A stretch of 64,000 nucleotides of DNA from Schizosaccharomyces osmophilus. Taxonomy: Eukaryota > Ascomycota > Schizosaccharomycetes > Schizosaccharomycetales > Schizosaccharomycetaceae. Of this stretch, positions 30,326 through 40,459 are shown piece by piece. Where the stretch lies: contig NC_079239.1 of assembly GCF_027921745.1 (NCBI RefSeq), positions 1,267,501 through 1,331,500 on the forward strand, read 5' to 3'. Both the position numbers and the translations under genes were made by a program. Within the stretch, counting starts at the first letter, position 1; each line of letters opens with the position of its first letter. The notes under the pieces were generated by a model. That model was not told where the DNA came from and searched no databases. It saw nothing but the letters and a program-made list of their open reading frames with translations.

Positions 30326-30937
30326 TTAACGGTTGCTCTTGGCAACACGCTCGAGTTCATCCTTCTTCTTAATGGCATAAGAGTTAGAAGAACCCTTGGC
30401 GGCGTTGATGATTTCTTCAGCCAAGCACTCAGAGATAGACTTGACGTTACGGAAAGCAGCCTCACGAGCACCAACGGTGATGAGAGCGATGGCTTGATTG
30501 ACGCGGCGAAGAGGAGAAACATCGACAGCTTGACGACGGACGGTACCAGCGCTACCGATACGGGTCGAGTCTTCACGAGGACCACAAGCGGCAACGGCGT
30601 CGACCAAAATTTGGAGAGGGTTTTGGTCGGTCAAGAGAGCGATGATCTCAAAAGCGTGCTTGACAATGCGAGTAGCCAAAAGCTTCTTACCGTTGTTACG
30701 GCCGTTCATCATCAAGCTGTTGGTCAAACGCTCAGCAATGAAGCAACGAGCCTTACGAAAACGCTTGGCTTGGAAACGGCCAGCGGTGTGAGGAAGAGGT
30801 TGACCATTACCAACGGTGATATAATCAACCAAAGAGATGTCCTTCACTTCAACACCCTCAAAAGGGAACTTGTTGAAAAGTTTGATGCTGCCATTCTCAT
30901 CAAGAGAGACGCCCGGGGTGAGACTCGACGTAGCCAT
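30326..30937 (-). CDS. rps5: 40S ribosomal protein S5 (uS7)
   Basis: 203 aa with the start at the ATG at 30937 ([20 protein letters not shown]); the frame is open further upstream but family alignment favours this Met. It contains the uS7 core: [20 protein letters not shown], then [20 protein letters not shown], then [20 protein letters not shown], ending [10 protein letters not shown]. uS7 sits in the head of the small subunit and contacts E-site tRNA. GC content is clearly higher and codons are those of a highly expressed gene. No intron. HomolD and HomolE boxes lie 57-80 bp upstream of the start codon. Confidence 0.97.
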   Translation of the reverse strand: MATSSLTPGVSLDENGSIKLFNKFPFEGVEVKDISLVDYITVGNGQPLPHTAGRFQAKRFRKARCFIAERLTNSLMMNGRNNGKKLLATRIVKHAFEIIALLTDQNPLQILVDAVAACGPREDSTRIGSAGTVRRQAVDVSPLRRVNQAIALITVGAREAAFRNVKSISECLAEEIINAAKGSSNSYAIKKKDELERVAKSNR

Positions 30938-31316
30938 CTTGCGTTGTGGTTTTTGCTTAGTTTCCAACTACAACTAAGCATATGGAAACAAACTGTGACT
31001 GTCTCCAACCCTACCCTATACATACTTTTTTCAGGAGACATTCTACTATAGTGTAGTACTGCCAATCGTGTGAATAGCGACATCGTAAAAATGAATAAGG
31101 AGGCGGGTTACAACTCAGTAGTCAACAAAGTGTTTCGTTTTGATCCTTTTCTATGCGAACAAAGATTTAGAAAAGTTATAAATAGGAAAAAATACGAGAG
31201 TTCTGTATGCCGTAATTGCTTATTTCATAATTAATTTTACAGTATCCCAAACCAAAGAAAGAATTATATAACCTTTTTGTACATCAGAGTACCAAAAGAG
31301 CACTAAGCAAGGAGTT
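30938..31316. other. Intergenic region between fyv7 and rps5
   Basis: 379-bp tandem spacer holding the rps5 promoter boxes described above and the fyv7 3' end. Nothing else is recognised. Confidence 0.5.
30994..31017 (-). promoter_or_regulatory. HomolD and HomolE boxes of the rps5 promoter
   Basis: On the minus strand the order is AGGGTAGGGT (31017-31008, HomolE) and then CAGTCACA (31001-30994, HomolD). HomolD acts as the TATA-like core element of fission-yeast ribosomal protein genes, and HomolE enhances it. Both are exact matches in the usual order and spacing ahead of rps5. Confidence 0.9.
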
Positions 31317-31745
31317 TCAAGAAGCCATCTCCTTTTTGACTTTATTCAATAGATGGTTAACTTGATTTTTCATAACAGGCTGACCATGCTTTGTTCGTTT
31401 TGACAATTGTTTGCGAGTCTCTATGCGATCATGGATTTTTTTATCGTGTTCATTCTTTTTTTGCTGGTTCTGTTGGATTGCTGCTTCTTTTCGTTTTCTT
31501 TTTTCTTCAGACACCTCGTATAATTTTTCCAGGTGGTTTTTTTTCGGTGTAGGCTTGGACGAGTCTTCTTCTGTCTTCTTTTTGCGATACTCCTCGGGCT
31601 TGACATTCTTAAAGTAATGCTTCTTCGTCTTTGCCTTTAAAATTAGATCTTGCTTTATTTTTTTAGCTTTTCCTTGATAGGCATGCTCAGGAAGTGCTCT
31701 GAACTTGAATCCTCCTTTGCGTTTGTTCACATCCTTCTGTACCAT
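31317..31745 (-). CDS. fyv7: Fyv7, rRNA-processing protein
   Basis: 142 aa from an ATG at 31745; extremely Lys-rich throughout. The N-terminal GGFKFRALPEHAYQGKAKKIKQDLI block and the HYFKN...YRKKK stretch are typical of the Fyv7/TAP26 family. The C-terminus is a basic helix (KHGQPVMKNQVNHLLNKVKK). Fyv7 is a small nucleolar factor of the SSU processome, needed for 20S/18S rRNA maturation. No intron. Synteny between rps5 and the PPR gene agrees with S. pombe. Low-complexity basic sequence makes family detection less certain than for neighbours. Confidence 0.82.
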   Translation of the reverse strand: MVQKDVNKRKGGFKFRALPEHAYQGKAKKIKQDLILKAKTKKHYFKNVKPEEYRKKKTEEDSSKPTPKKNHLEKLYEVSEEKRKRKEAAIQQNQQKKNEHDKKIHDRIETRKQLSKRTKHGQPVMKNQVNHLLNKVKKEMAS

Positions 31746-32426
31746 TTTCCACTAGGGTTTCAGTTTTTCTCGATATAAAATTCTGAATTTCTTTATAATT
31801 ACCAAAAATAAACCACTTTCAAATTCCTAACGTCGAGAATGGTATTTTCAATTGCTTTTTTCCTTTGTCGCTCTTGGCAACTTTACAGAGAAACCTTTCT
31901 TCTTTATTTTGTTATCTCGTTATATATCGTTAAATTGGGTAATATAAGCTTAACGGCATCGAAGCAATACCGTATTCCAAGTAGACAAGAACCTATGTTC
32001 ATTAATTGCATACTTAGCATAAACAAAGTACGTCGCGAAATTTAATATAGTTAGACTCTGAGAACCTGTCTGCTAAAGCTGGTTTCTTTGCATCCTCAAT
32101 ATATATCTCGATTTTGTGCCGATTTTGACAGTTGGATATACTTTTTAACACATACGAAACACTTGCTGTATCGAGATTTTTTTCAATACAAAGCAAACTC
32201 GTGTTCTCTTCTTTTTTGGTTTGTACTTGGGAAAATTGCGGTTTATGACTTTGCAATTGCTTGCCTGTTACATTCTAGGCAATTCTTCTATTTATTCTTT
32301 TTGGTTTGATAATTCTCGTGTATTTCCTATTTATGATTGGGTTCTCTTTGGTTTTACATAAAACTATACCTGTGTATTTTTAAATAAGGTCAATTTGGTA
32401 TCCGTTCATTTTGTATATACGATTAA
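31746..32426. other. Divergent promoter region of fyv7 and the PPR gene
   Basis: 681 bp between two gene starts. ORFs on both strands are AT-driven. No recognised motif. Confidence 0.45.
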
Positions 32427-35273
32427 ATGTTATGTAAACGAATTGTTTCTCTATACACGCGACGTTCTTTATTAATCAACCGTGCTTTAGCGCTGACGGT
32501 TTTATCCAGGTGCCTGCACACTAAACCGGAATCGGAAAGTCCTTCTTCTGATATTGCTACTGATCGCCAGTTGGAATCCATTCCCAAAAGTGCAGAAAGA
32601 AAATGGCTTCCGTCCAGTTTGCCAAATTTTCAGCAGCCCACTTCTGTGAGCCAGGAACCTGAAACCCAGGTTCCGAGCGATGAATCGATTTACCGTGATT
32701 TGAAATCTATGTCTGAACTAGCGTTCATGGACCCTAACATTCAAGACTATTTGAATCAACTATCGAAGTCGAACTCACCATGGCTTTCAGAATCGGCTAC
32801 CTTTCTGCAAAAGCTAGCACCCTACTTTTATCTTCCTCCCGATGTGTTTCTCGAAAAAGCAAATGCGTATTTTCAATATCGCCTGCTAAAAACCTCTTCC
32901 ATCAATCACCTTGCATTCGCTATTTCTGATGTATTTTATTTCTATTTTAAAAAAAACAATAATCGAGGCATTCACACTCAAGCACAGAAGATAATTCCTT
33001 TTATGTCCTTTTTTATGCATCTAAACATGCCCGAATATGTTTTTCATCTATACATATACCTGCCTAAAGATATGTCTCGTAATTTCGATATTACCATGTT
33101 AAATAATCCATTTCGCAAAACTTTTGCTCGTGCTTTTTCCCTTATTGAGAATCCTCTCATTGTGTTACGTTCACTTAATATGACTGGTCGCAATACACAT
33201 CGTATAAGAATTCTTTACTTACATTATTTGCATTTTCTGTTAGATCATGGGGAACATCAAAAAGTTGTTGCCCTCTCGCATGAAATTTTTAACAAATTCA
33301 AATGGATTGCTTCGGGTCCTACTCGGCTATTGATGAACTCTTATCACCAGCAAAGTCAGTTCAATGCTGCAGTTCAAGTATACAACGAAGTCTCGGTTAA
33401 GAGTGACAAAGTTGAATCAAACACGATACTTTTGAGAGAATTGTTAAAAGTTGTCACCTCTGCTGGTTATTATAATCGAGACTCATTTCATGTATTCCTC
33501 AAAACACTTTTAAAAATGGGATACATTCCTTCTCTCCAAATTTTCGCAAGGCTTTTAACGGCCGTGGCAAAGTATCACATGCCAGAGGTCCTTTATCCAT
33601 TAATGAATCAGTACAGAACACAGTTTAACAATATGTTAACCCCAAGTGTTTTTGTTGCTGCTGTTAAAGCGGTGGTTTATTGTGGTGATATTAACACCAT
33701 CAAGCTGTATTATCAAGAAGCACAAGCTTCGGAAGAAATAAAAAACTTGAAACATTTGTTTAACTTGTTCATAACTTCGACAACTGTGAGCCTTGACGCC
33801 TCTATGGCAATGAATTTGCTAAGAGCATTCAAAGACGACAAATCTTTAATTGATAAATCAACTTTGGTGAGTTGCATCACCTTATTTTCACGAAGAAAGG
33901 ATTTGGATGCTATGGAAAAAGTTTATAAATATATTACGGATCTTGGTGTCTCGACTCCCCCCGAAGGATATGCAGCACTTTTAGATGCTTATATTGAAGC
34001 GGCCAATGAGAAAAAAATTCAGTCGTGTCTACAGAAAATTGAAGAGCTTGGTATAGGTAATAACCCTAGTGTGAATCGCATGCTTATGAGGTATGCGCTT
34101 TATAAATTTGATTATGGCCTATTGCAAAACTGCACTGCTTTTGCAGAAAAACATGATAAAGGAGGACGTGATTATTTGTACACAATAATGATGCTCTATC
34201 ACACTTCCGTTGGTGAAGTCAGACAAGCTCTTAACGTCTTTTCTACAATACGAAAACCAAATGTTGTTCATTTCTCAATCGTGGTCACCGTGCTTGGTAA
34301 TTTAAAGGAGCTCGATCAAATCAAATTTTTAGAGGAGCGCATGTCTTCATTGGGTATACAGATGACTCCATTGTCTTTAACTGCTTTTGTTACAAGTTAC
34401 TGTAAACAAGGTACCGAAGGTTTGGCAGAGGCCGAACGATATATGAAATCCGTTTTTCAAACTAAACAGCGAAGAGCTAGTATCTTTAATGCACGAACTG
34501 CAAACGATCTTCGTTACCCAGTTTCTTTGTTTTCTCCATTAATTCGAGAATATACCTCTTTAGGGGATATGACAGAAGCAAAGAATGTTCTTGCTTTGTA
34601 TTTAGATTACCATTTAAAGAACATTACTTCACAACCTGACATCCCTTTTGCTATCGCTAGTATGCAGTTATACTGTTCTTTACACGATACTTTGCTTGCA
34701 CGTAGATTTTGGGATTTGATTTTACAGGTCGCTCGACAAAACTTTATGTCTACAAAAGTTGAGTTATACATATCAGATAAGAAGGAGCATGAAGATGAAG
34801 AAGGTAAACTTCTTGATGCTTACAAAGGAAGTCTTAATATGCCAGCCGAGATATACTTTTCTTTCTTAGCCAGTGTCAATGCATTTCAGGAACTGAATAC
34901 AGAATGGCTTCGATTAAGGAGGTGGGGTGCTGAATTTGACGAAGCTATGTTTAATAAACGTATAGTTTGGATTTTATACAGCGGTCGAATAGACATGGCA
35001 TTAACTGAATTTTGCGAATATTTCCTCTCGAAAGAAAAACTGAATGAACATGTTGAAGAAGAAGAAAGTATTTCACGTATTGCAAATTTTTTGTTATCAT
35101 ATAATTCCCCAGTGTATACAAGTACTTGGGATGTGCTTCGTGAAAAACTTGCTATGGCTAATGAAAATGGATATGTTCGTTCTCGGAACGAAGAGTTGAT
35201 GACTGTGCCAAAGTATTTCCAACAATGGAAACAAAAAAATGAATTGTTGTACACAATTTTGTCACGACTCTAG
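32427..35273 (+). CDS. Mitochondrial pentatricopeptide-repeat (PPR) protein
   Basis: 948 aa, single exon, ATG at 32427. The leader MLCKRIVSLYTRRSLLINRA is Arg/Leu/Ser-rich without acids up to about residue 32, a mitochondrial presequence. The rest is a helical-repeat solenoid. Segments such as TRLLMNSYHQQSQFNAAVQVYNEV, DAMEKVYKYITDLGVSTPPEG and QALNVFSTIRKPNVVHFS have the 35-residue PPR pattern. Fungal PPR proteins of this size stabilise or activate single mitochondrial mRNAs or rRNAs. Position matches S. pombe SPAC8C9.06c as I recall, a mitochondrial regulator. Which transcript it serves cannot be read from the sequence. Codon use is ordinary. Confidence 0.85.
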   Translation: MLCKRIVSLYTRRSLLINRALALTVLSRCLHTKPESESPSSDIATDRQLESIPKSAERKWLPSSLPNFQQPTSVSQEPETQVPSDESIYRDLKSMSELAFMDPNIQDYLNQLSKSNSPWLSESATFLQKLAPYFYLPPDVFLEKANAYFQYRLLKTSSINHLAFAISDVFYFYFKKNNNRGIHTQAQKIIPFMSFFMHLNMPEYVFHLYIYLPKDMSRNFDITMLNNPFRKTFARAFSLIENPLIVLRSLNMTGRNTHRIRILYLHYLHFLLDHGEHQKVVALSHEIFNKFKWIASGPTRLLMNSYHQQSQFNAAVQVYNEVSVKSDKVESNTILLRELLKVVTSAGYYNRDSFHVFLKTLLKMGYIPSLQIFARLLTAVAKYHMPEVLYPLMNQYRTQFNNMLTPSVFVAAVKAVVYCGDINTIKLYYQEAQASEEIKNLKHLFNLFITSTTVSLDASMAMNLLRAFKDDKSLIDKSTLVSCITLFSRRKDLDAMEKVYKYITDLGVSTPPEGYAALLDAYIEAANEKKIQSCLQKIEELGIGNNPSVNRMLMRYALYKFDYGLLQNCTAFAEKHDKGGRDYLYTIMMLYHTSVGEVRQALNVFSTIRKPNVVHFSIVVTVLGNLKELDQIKFLEERMSSLGIQMTPLSLTAFVTSYCKQGTEGLAEAERYMKSVFQTKQRRASIFNARTANDLRYPVSLFSPLIREYTSLGDMTEAKNVLALYLDYHLKNITSQPDIPFAIASMQLYCSLHDTLLARRFWDLILQVARQNFMSTKVELYISDKKEHEDEEGKLLDAYKGSLNMPAEIYFSFLASVNAFQELNTEWLRLRRWGAEFDEAMFNKRIVWILYSGRIDMALTEFCEYFLSKEKLNEHVEEEESISRIANFLLSYNSPVYTSTWDVLREKLAMANENGYVRSRNEELMTVPKYFQQWKQKNELLYTILSRL

Positions 35274-35394
35274 AAACTTTTGTGATTGTATAATAAAATT
35301 AATATTAATACTTCCATTTATTGAGTTTCTTCTAACTAACAACTCAGCAAAGAAACTAAGAGAATAAAAACGACATGGATTCAAAGTGTCTAGT

Positions 35395-36210
35395 TTATTC
35401 CTTGGTATCATAAAGGATAGTTACAGGACCGTTATTGGTAAGTTGGACGTTCATCATGGCACCAAAGACACTGAAAGGTTAGTATTGAAAATTGAGAAGA
35501 ATTAAAATGTAAAATGAAACATGTGTAATTACCCATCTATATAACAGTTAGTAAGGTGTGAAATGCGATTTAACTTACTTTTAACATTGTCGTTGCCCAA
35601 ATTGGCCTTTAAACCTTCCAGCACAGACTCATAGAGCTGTACAGCTTCGGGCCCCTTCATGCTTCTGTGGAAATCTGGTTTAGCACCTTTGTTAACTCGT
35701 GCATGTAACGTAAACTGGGAGACTATCAATGGCGGTTAATAAGCCAAATATGATAAAGCGGCGTTTTAAGCATACCACACAAGATTTCTCCTTGGGCATC
35801 TAGGATGGTTTGCCTCCATGGTTGTTCTTGAGCATCTTCGAAAAGTCTCAATTTAAGAAGTTTGTTGCACAGCTTGTTCACATCTTCCACAGTATCATCT
35901 ACGGATACGTTAAAATCGGTCTTCAAAACGTCTCTCCATTTTTGGTATATACAAATCAAATTCAACAGAGGAAAATGCTAACTTTATAGCACATACCTGT
36001 ACCAACTCCAACGAGAACACAAAGTCTATCAACAATACGGGTCAGTGAATCATCAATATTATAACATTTGCAATTTAATACCCTTTCTTAATGGAAGAGA
36101 CAACCGCATCGTCAACTACGATTGAATGATTAGCTTCTAATATTCTAGCAATATAGAGAATTCATACCCGTTACGGAAGCGTTTATAACTTTTTGAATTA
36201 CAGCCTTCAT
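35395..36210 (-). CDS. dtd1: D-aminoacyl-tRNA deacylase (DTD), seven exons including a 4-nt microexon
   Basis: Exons: 36168-36210, 36082-36115, 35997-36025, 35776-35898, 35579-35722, 35533-35536 and 35395-35470, giving 150 aa, the usual DTD length. The product reads MKAVIQKVINASVT, DDAVVSSIKKGLCVLVGVGT, DDTVEDVNKLCNKLLKLRLF, then the catalytic VSQFTLHARVNKGAKPDF block (SQFTL motif) and FGAMMNVQLTNNGPVTILYD (NGPVT motif). Both active-site motifs are intact. The enzyme removes D-amino acids, and Gly from tRNA-Ala, from mischarged tRNA in the cytosol. The 4-nt exon is needed to keep frame: without it the NGPVT exon is out of frame. Both its flanking introns (42 and 62 bp) have perfect ACTAAC branch sites. 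This is an unusually dense exon-intron pattern for an 816-bp gene. Confidence 0.88.
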
Positions 36211-36895
36211 GGTTCCAGGAAAAGTTCAGTATTTATGACTATTTAAGAAATTGAGAAAAAAGCCCAAAAAAGACGAGTTCCAAGTTATTTGCAGATGTTT
36301 TGTATATGACAAATTTGATTGAGAGACACCGAAGTGCAACTTCCCATTGGTTTCTTCTATCACTTGTATACTTGCAAATGATTTGGCTTGGCTTGGACTA
36401 GAATGATTGCTGAAAGTATGTATCAATAGAAGATGTTTTACAAAAGGAAGGAGAATTCATAGGAAATTCATTTCATTTTTGCCTTTTCACGTATTAATCT
36501 GCATAGGATAGCGCGGTCTATTAGTCAAAACACAAAGCAAACAAAAAAAAAGAGGAAACAGAACATTTTCAATGGTTCATTGATAAGCGAATAATTGAGA
36601 TATATCATCTATAAAAAATAACAACAAAGTAAAAGTTCAAGATACACTGAAAAGCAAAGTATAAATTCATACAAAAGCTATCCTGTCAGTGTACAAAAAA
36701 AAAAGAACGAGTATTGCAGAGCATTAAAATATAAAATAGTAGATAAAGTAATTAACGCGAAATTCACACCGCATCCATTAAGCAATTTATCTATTCTAAA
36801 GTTGTGCTTTCACAAAAAGCACATTCCCGCACGCAATACCCCAAAGTTAGATCCAAATACACTGACTTCAAAAAGTTTTATATACTAATATTTGC
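36211..36895. other. Intergenic region between dtd1 and the KDAKD-repeat gene
   Basis: 685-bp tandem spacer on the minus strand, AT-rich with several A-runs. No coding-like ORF or named motif. Confidence 0.5.
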
Positions 36896-38910
36896 TTAGT
36901 GGAATACATTACGGATGGCTTTCTTCAAACGCTTGAAGATACCCTTCTTAGGAGGAGAGTCCGTGGCATCCTTAGCTTTGTTCTCGGCCTCTTTAGCTTC
37001 AGTACCGGCAGGGCCAGTGGTGGGCTTGGCAGCGGAAGATGCCTCGGCTTCCGAACGTTCAGCTCCAGCTCCAGCTCCAGCACCGGTACCAGCAGCAGCT
37101 CCAGCCTCCTTGGGGGGCTTGGATGCAGTAGACTTGGAATGGCCAAGACCGCTTTCAGCTTTCTTGGCAGTGTCCTTAGCATCCTTAGCATCCTTAGAGG
37201 GAGACTTTTGAGCATCCTTGGCAGTGTCCTTAGCATCCTTAGCATCCTTAGAGGGAGACTTTTGAGCATCCTTGGCAGTGTCCTTAGCATCCTTGGCATC
37301 CTTAGCGGGAGACTTTTGAGCATCCTTGGCAGTGTCCTTAGCGTCCTTAGCATCTTTAGAGGGAGACTTACCAAGGGTCTCGTCCTTTGTATGTTGAGCA
37401 GCATGGGCCTTGTTGGAAGCCAAAGCCTCGGCCTTGTTAACGGCAGACTGAGGAGCTTGCTTGGCGTCGGCACCAGTAGCACCGGCATCGGCAGGGCCAG
37501 CGGAATACTTGGGAGCTCCAGCGGAACCGGTAGCAGCGTCGACGGGCTTGGAAGAATCACCAGACTCCTTGGTGGGGAAGGATTGTCCAGAGACGTCAGG
37601 GTACTCATTGTTGTTATCAGCAGGAGAGGCCAAACTACCAGGCATCATAACACCTTCATTAGTATCTTCGGCGTACTTGCTAGTACTGGCACTGTGAGCA
37701 GCAGTAGAAGGAACGCGAGAGACACCCTCAGTGGTGACGCTTGTGGTGTGAGGGACATTAGGGTCGTGGTAGGAAAAGTCTTGAGCATCCTCAAAAGCAA
37801 TTTCCTGTTGCACGCCAGCATCAATGTGCTCGGTCGTGGAGAAGCCAGTAGAGAAAGCGCTCACGGGCACAGCAGAGGCATCACCAATTTCGGAGGAAGA
37901 GGCAGCGTTACCAGCAAATGTCTTGGAGCTAGTATCGTTTACAGAGCTGACAGGAGCGTACTCGCGTCCGGTCTTTTGGTTCTGTTCTTTGGAAACCAAG
38001 GATTCATCGTTCTCATTAGACTTGTTGCCAGAGACGGAAGAATAGTTATCCTTGGTGGTATCGACATGCTTAACACCACTGCTAGTTTGGGGAGAAGAAA
38101 CTTCACTTTTTGTGCTAGTTTCTGCTCTGGGAGTACCGGACTGAATACCGTTCATCTCTTGACTTTGCGATTCTTTGTTTTGTTTGGGAAAGAAGTCAAT
38201 CATCTCTACTAAAACAATGCTGGTTAATAGGTAGGTTCTTAAAGAAGGAAAGATTCACATTCATTACTCCAAGGGATAATGAGTGACTGGCATAGCATGA
38301 GGTATTTCTTAGGTAAGACGTAATACATCTCCATCCATCGCAAAACGTTATTGGCCTTCGTTAAAGCAAATAAATACCAGAACGATAGAATTCGTTAAAG
38401 TTTTTTATGTCACTTACCATTGTCTTCAGCAGCACTAGGTGCTTCCGTAAAAACAGTTTTACGATCTTCACTGTGTAAGCTGTTATCGTCGCTGCTGCCA
38501 ATGTCTACGGCAGCCCCATGGGCGCTCGAAGGAGTGAGAGCAGCAGCAGCATCGGCCTCTTCGTTAGAGGCTCTGGGAGTAGAGACAGGTTCATCTTCTT
38601 CATCTTCATCTTCCTCACCGTCAACTTCGGTTTCAGGAATGGATTCTGTTCCTGCAGTAGAAGGAGGGTGATGTTCAGAAGGAGTTCCATCAGCGTCAGC
38701 ACCAGCAACTGCGGCTGCAGCGTGCTTCCTCTTTTTGGCAGCCTTCTTCTTAGCTCTCTTGACAGCCTTTTTCTTACCTTTCGAAGAGAGTGTGGAAGAG
38801 AGTGAAGCAGGTTCACTGTTTAAAGTCAGATCGCTTTGCTCGTTTTTCGACGCGTTTTCTGCGACGTTTTCCTTGTTGACTAACGTTTTTTCTACCACTG
38901 GATCCATCAT
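36896..38910 (-). CDS. Low-complexity protein with KDAKD repeats and basic amphipathic C-terminus, function unknown
   Basis: Two exons: 38418-38910 and 36896-38208 with a 209-bp intron (GTAAGT donor, TTAACC branch), giving 601 aa. The start is the first ATG (MMDPVVEKTLVNKENVAENA); a longer frame upstream begins with TTG. The N-terminal exon has a Lys-rich patch (KGKKKAVKRAKKKAAKKRKH) and an acidic run. The second exon is Ser/Thr/Ala-rich and then has four 18-residue repeats of the SPSKDAKDAKDTAKDAQK type. It ends in KKGIFKRLKKAIRNVFH, a basic amphipathic helix likely to bind membrane. The repeats resemble the 11-mer helical periodicity of LEA-like proteins, but this may be convergent. The place matches S. 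pombe SPAC8C9.04, an orphan. An equally long open frame on the plus strand is an artefact of the codon bias. Confidence 0.78.
37164..37372 (-). repeat. 54-bp minisatellite inside the KDAKD-repeat gene
   Basis: Almost four tandem copies of a 54-bp unit, starting at 37164, 37218, 37272 and 37326, each coding 18 residues (DAKDAKDTAKDAQKSPSK). Copies differ by a few bases (AKDAK codons; SPAK versus SPSK). The unit length is a multiple of three, so copy-number change keeps the frame. Confidence 0.9.
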
Positions 38911-40459
38911 GGTATTTACTTCTTGCGTGCTACTAGTTTGGAAAATGGTAGTAGTGGATGGCAGAAGGTAGCTTGTGTGTTTGCTGAAGCTCAAAAATTT
39001 ATTTCAAATACCGTATACACACGCGTTGGGTTTGTTGTACTAGAACTTTTTCACAAGGTCTTTGCTAACCTTTCTTTTTTACGTTAATAAGCATTCGTAA
39101 AAAGATTCTCTCGTTCTCATGGACAGGATCCACCTTCATCCGTAGATGATTACTAAAATCCAGGTTTTACCCATTGCTCTCTATATTTTTTTCCTTCTTT
39201 TTTTAGTTGTAGAATCGAAACTTTTTTTTCCTTTCCTTGGAGATTTATATAGACAAATTATTGGCTTCCTTTCAAAGCTGTTTCTCCTGGCTCTTGTTCC
39301 CTTCAAATTTCGTTTCCTTTTCCTTTCTTTATATAAATCTATTGAATTTTTCATTTGGCCGACATTCGCATTATTCGTCTTTTAACTTTACCATAATTGC
39401 AAAAATTTAAATTTTATTCCTATAGTATACCATACAGCATCAGCATGAAAGCCAGACGCAATATTATATAGTCCACTTGCATTAATTACTTGAAAGGAAA
39501 AAAAGACAGACTTTAAAAGAATCTTTCCTTTCATAGCTCCATATTCAATTGAATGTACTCTTTCAAACACACTTAGGCACAAACACACAAAGACTCTCTC
39601 TTCTTTCGTCTTACCATCCATCCATTCCGAATGCATCCTTATGAATGAACGGATTAAACGGACGGATGGATAGATGAATTCCACTCACTGCCTAAGATTA
39701 AGACCAGGACCTACGATCCAAGATCTGTCCCTTCTCTCATTCACTATGCAAACACAAATAAGAAATCCACAATTTCATCTGCAGCCGCATCTCCGTTCAT
39801 CTGTTCAAATTATTATTGCTCTTCATCATGGATGGGTGAGAAATCTAATAATATCATTTCCTATATTTGAGAGAGTCTATGTCAAAGAAACAGGAGAAAC
39901 AAAAATGTCGAATTATTCACAGTAATAGATGTATAAAATAAAAGAAATAAAAGGAATAAAAGGAAAAAAAGGAAAAAAGGAAAAAAGGAAAAAAAAGGAA
40001 AAACTTGGTTTTTGAATAGGAAACCCAAGCTCAATAAAATAAAATAAAAAATTGGCATCACTTTGCTTTTTGCGTACAATGCATGAGAAATAAATTGAAA
40101 AACAATAAAAGTCGTAAACTGACCATCCGAGCAATCAATAAAGACAAACGTACCATACCATCAAGAAAAGAAATGCTCATACTGAGAGTAAGATATGATC
40201 CAAGGCTCCATCCAAAATTTAAAACTTATTAGATACAAAAAATTGAAGGCGTTTCCAATTTTCATGTAATAAAATCCTTAAAGATAGTCGCGAAATCTCG
40301 TCAAAATTCATATCATGTTGAAATGCTCATTACGAATCATGAAGAAAACACGTCGTTTCTAAAAAACCGCATATATGCAGCCATCTGCATAATATTATTA
40401 AGATATTACGCGTCATATCGTTATTACTTATTTGTTGAGAAATAAGCCATCGTTTCAAA
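38911..40459. other. Long intergenic region upstream of the KDAKD-repeat gene and downstream of cgs1
   Basis: 1.55 kb. It contains a purine tract of repeated GGAAAAA(A) units at about 39955-40005 and an imperfect dyad (CATCCATCCATTCCG near 39616 versus CGGACGGATGGATAGATG near 39659). A 79-residue plus-strand frame (39146-39385) starts with ATG but is almost all Phe/Leu/Ile from T-rich DNA. I regard it as chance. Confidence 0.4.

Noticed and set aside
36899-38212. A 437-residue open frame on the plus strand opposite the KDAKD-repeat gene
   Set aside because: It mirrors the minus-strand gene. The antisense frame is open because of the Ser/Ala/Lys codon bias and repeats of the real gene; its product is a low-complexity Gly/Ser/Leu sequence without domain features.
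39146-39385. 79-residue plus-strand ORF with ATG
   Set aside because: Phe/Leu/Ile/Lys-dominated product expected from T-rich promoter DNA; no domain and no splice context.
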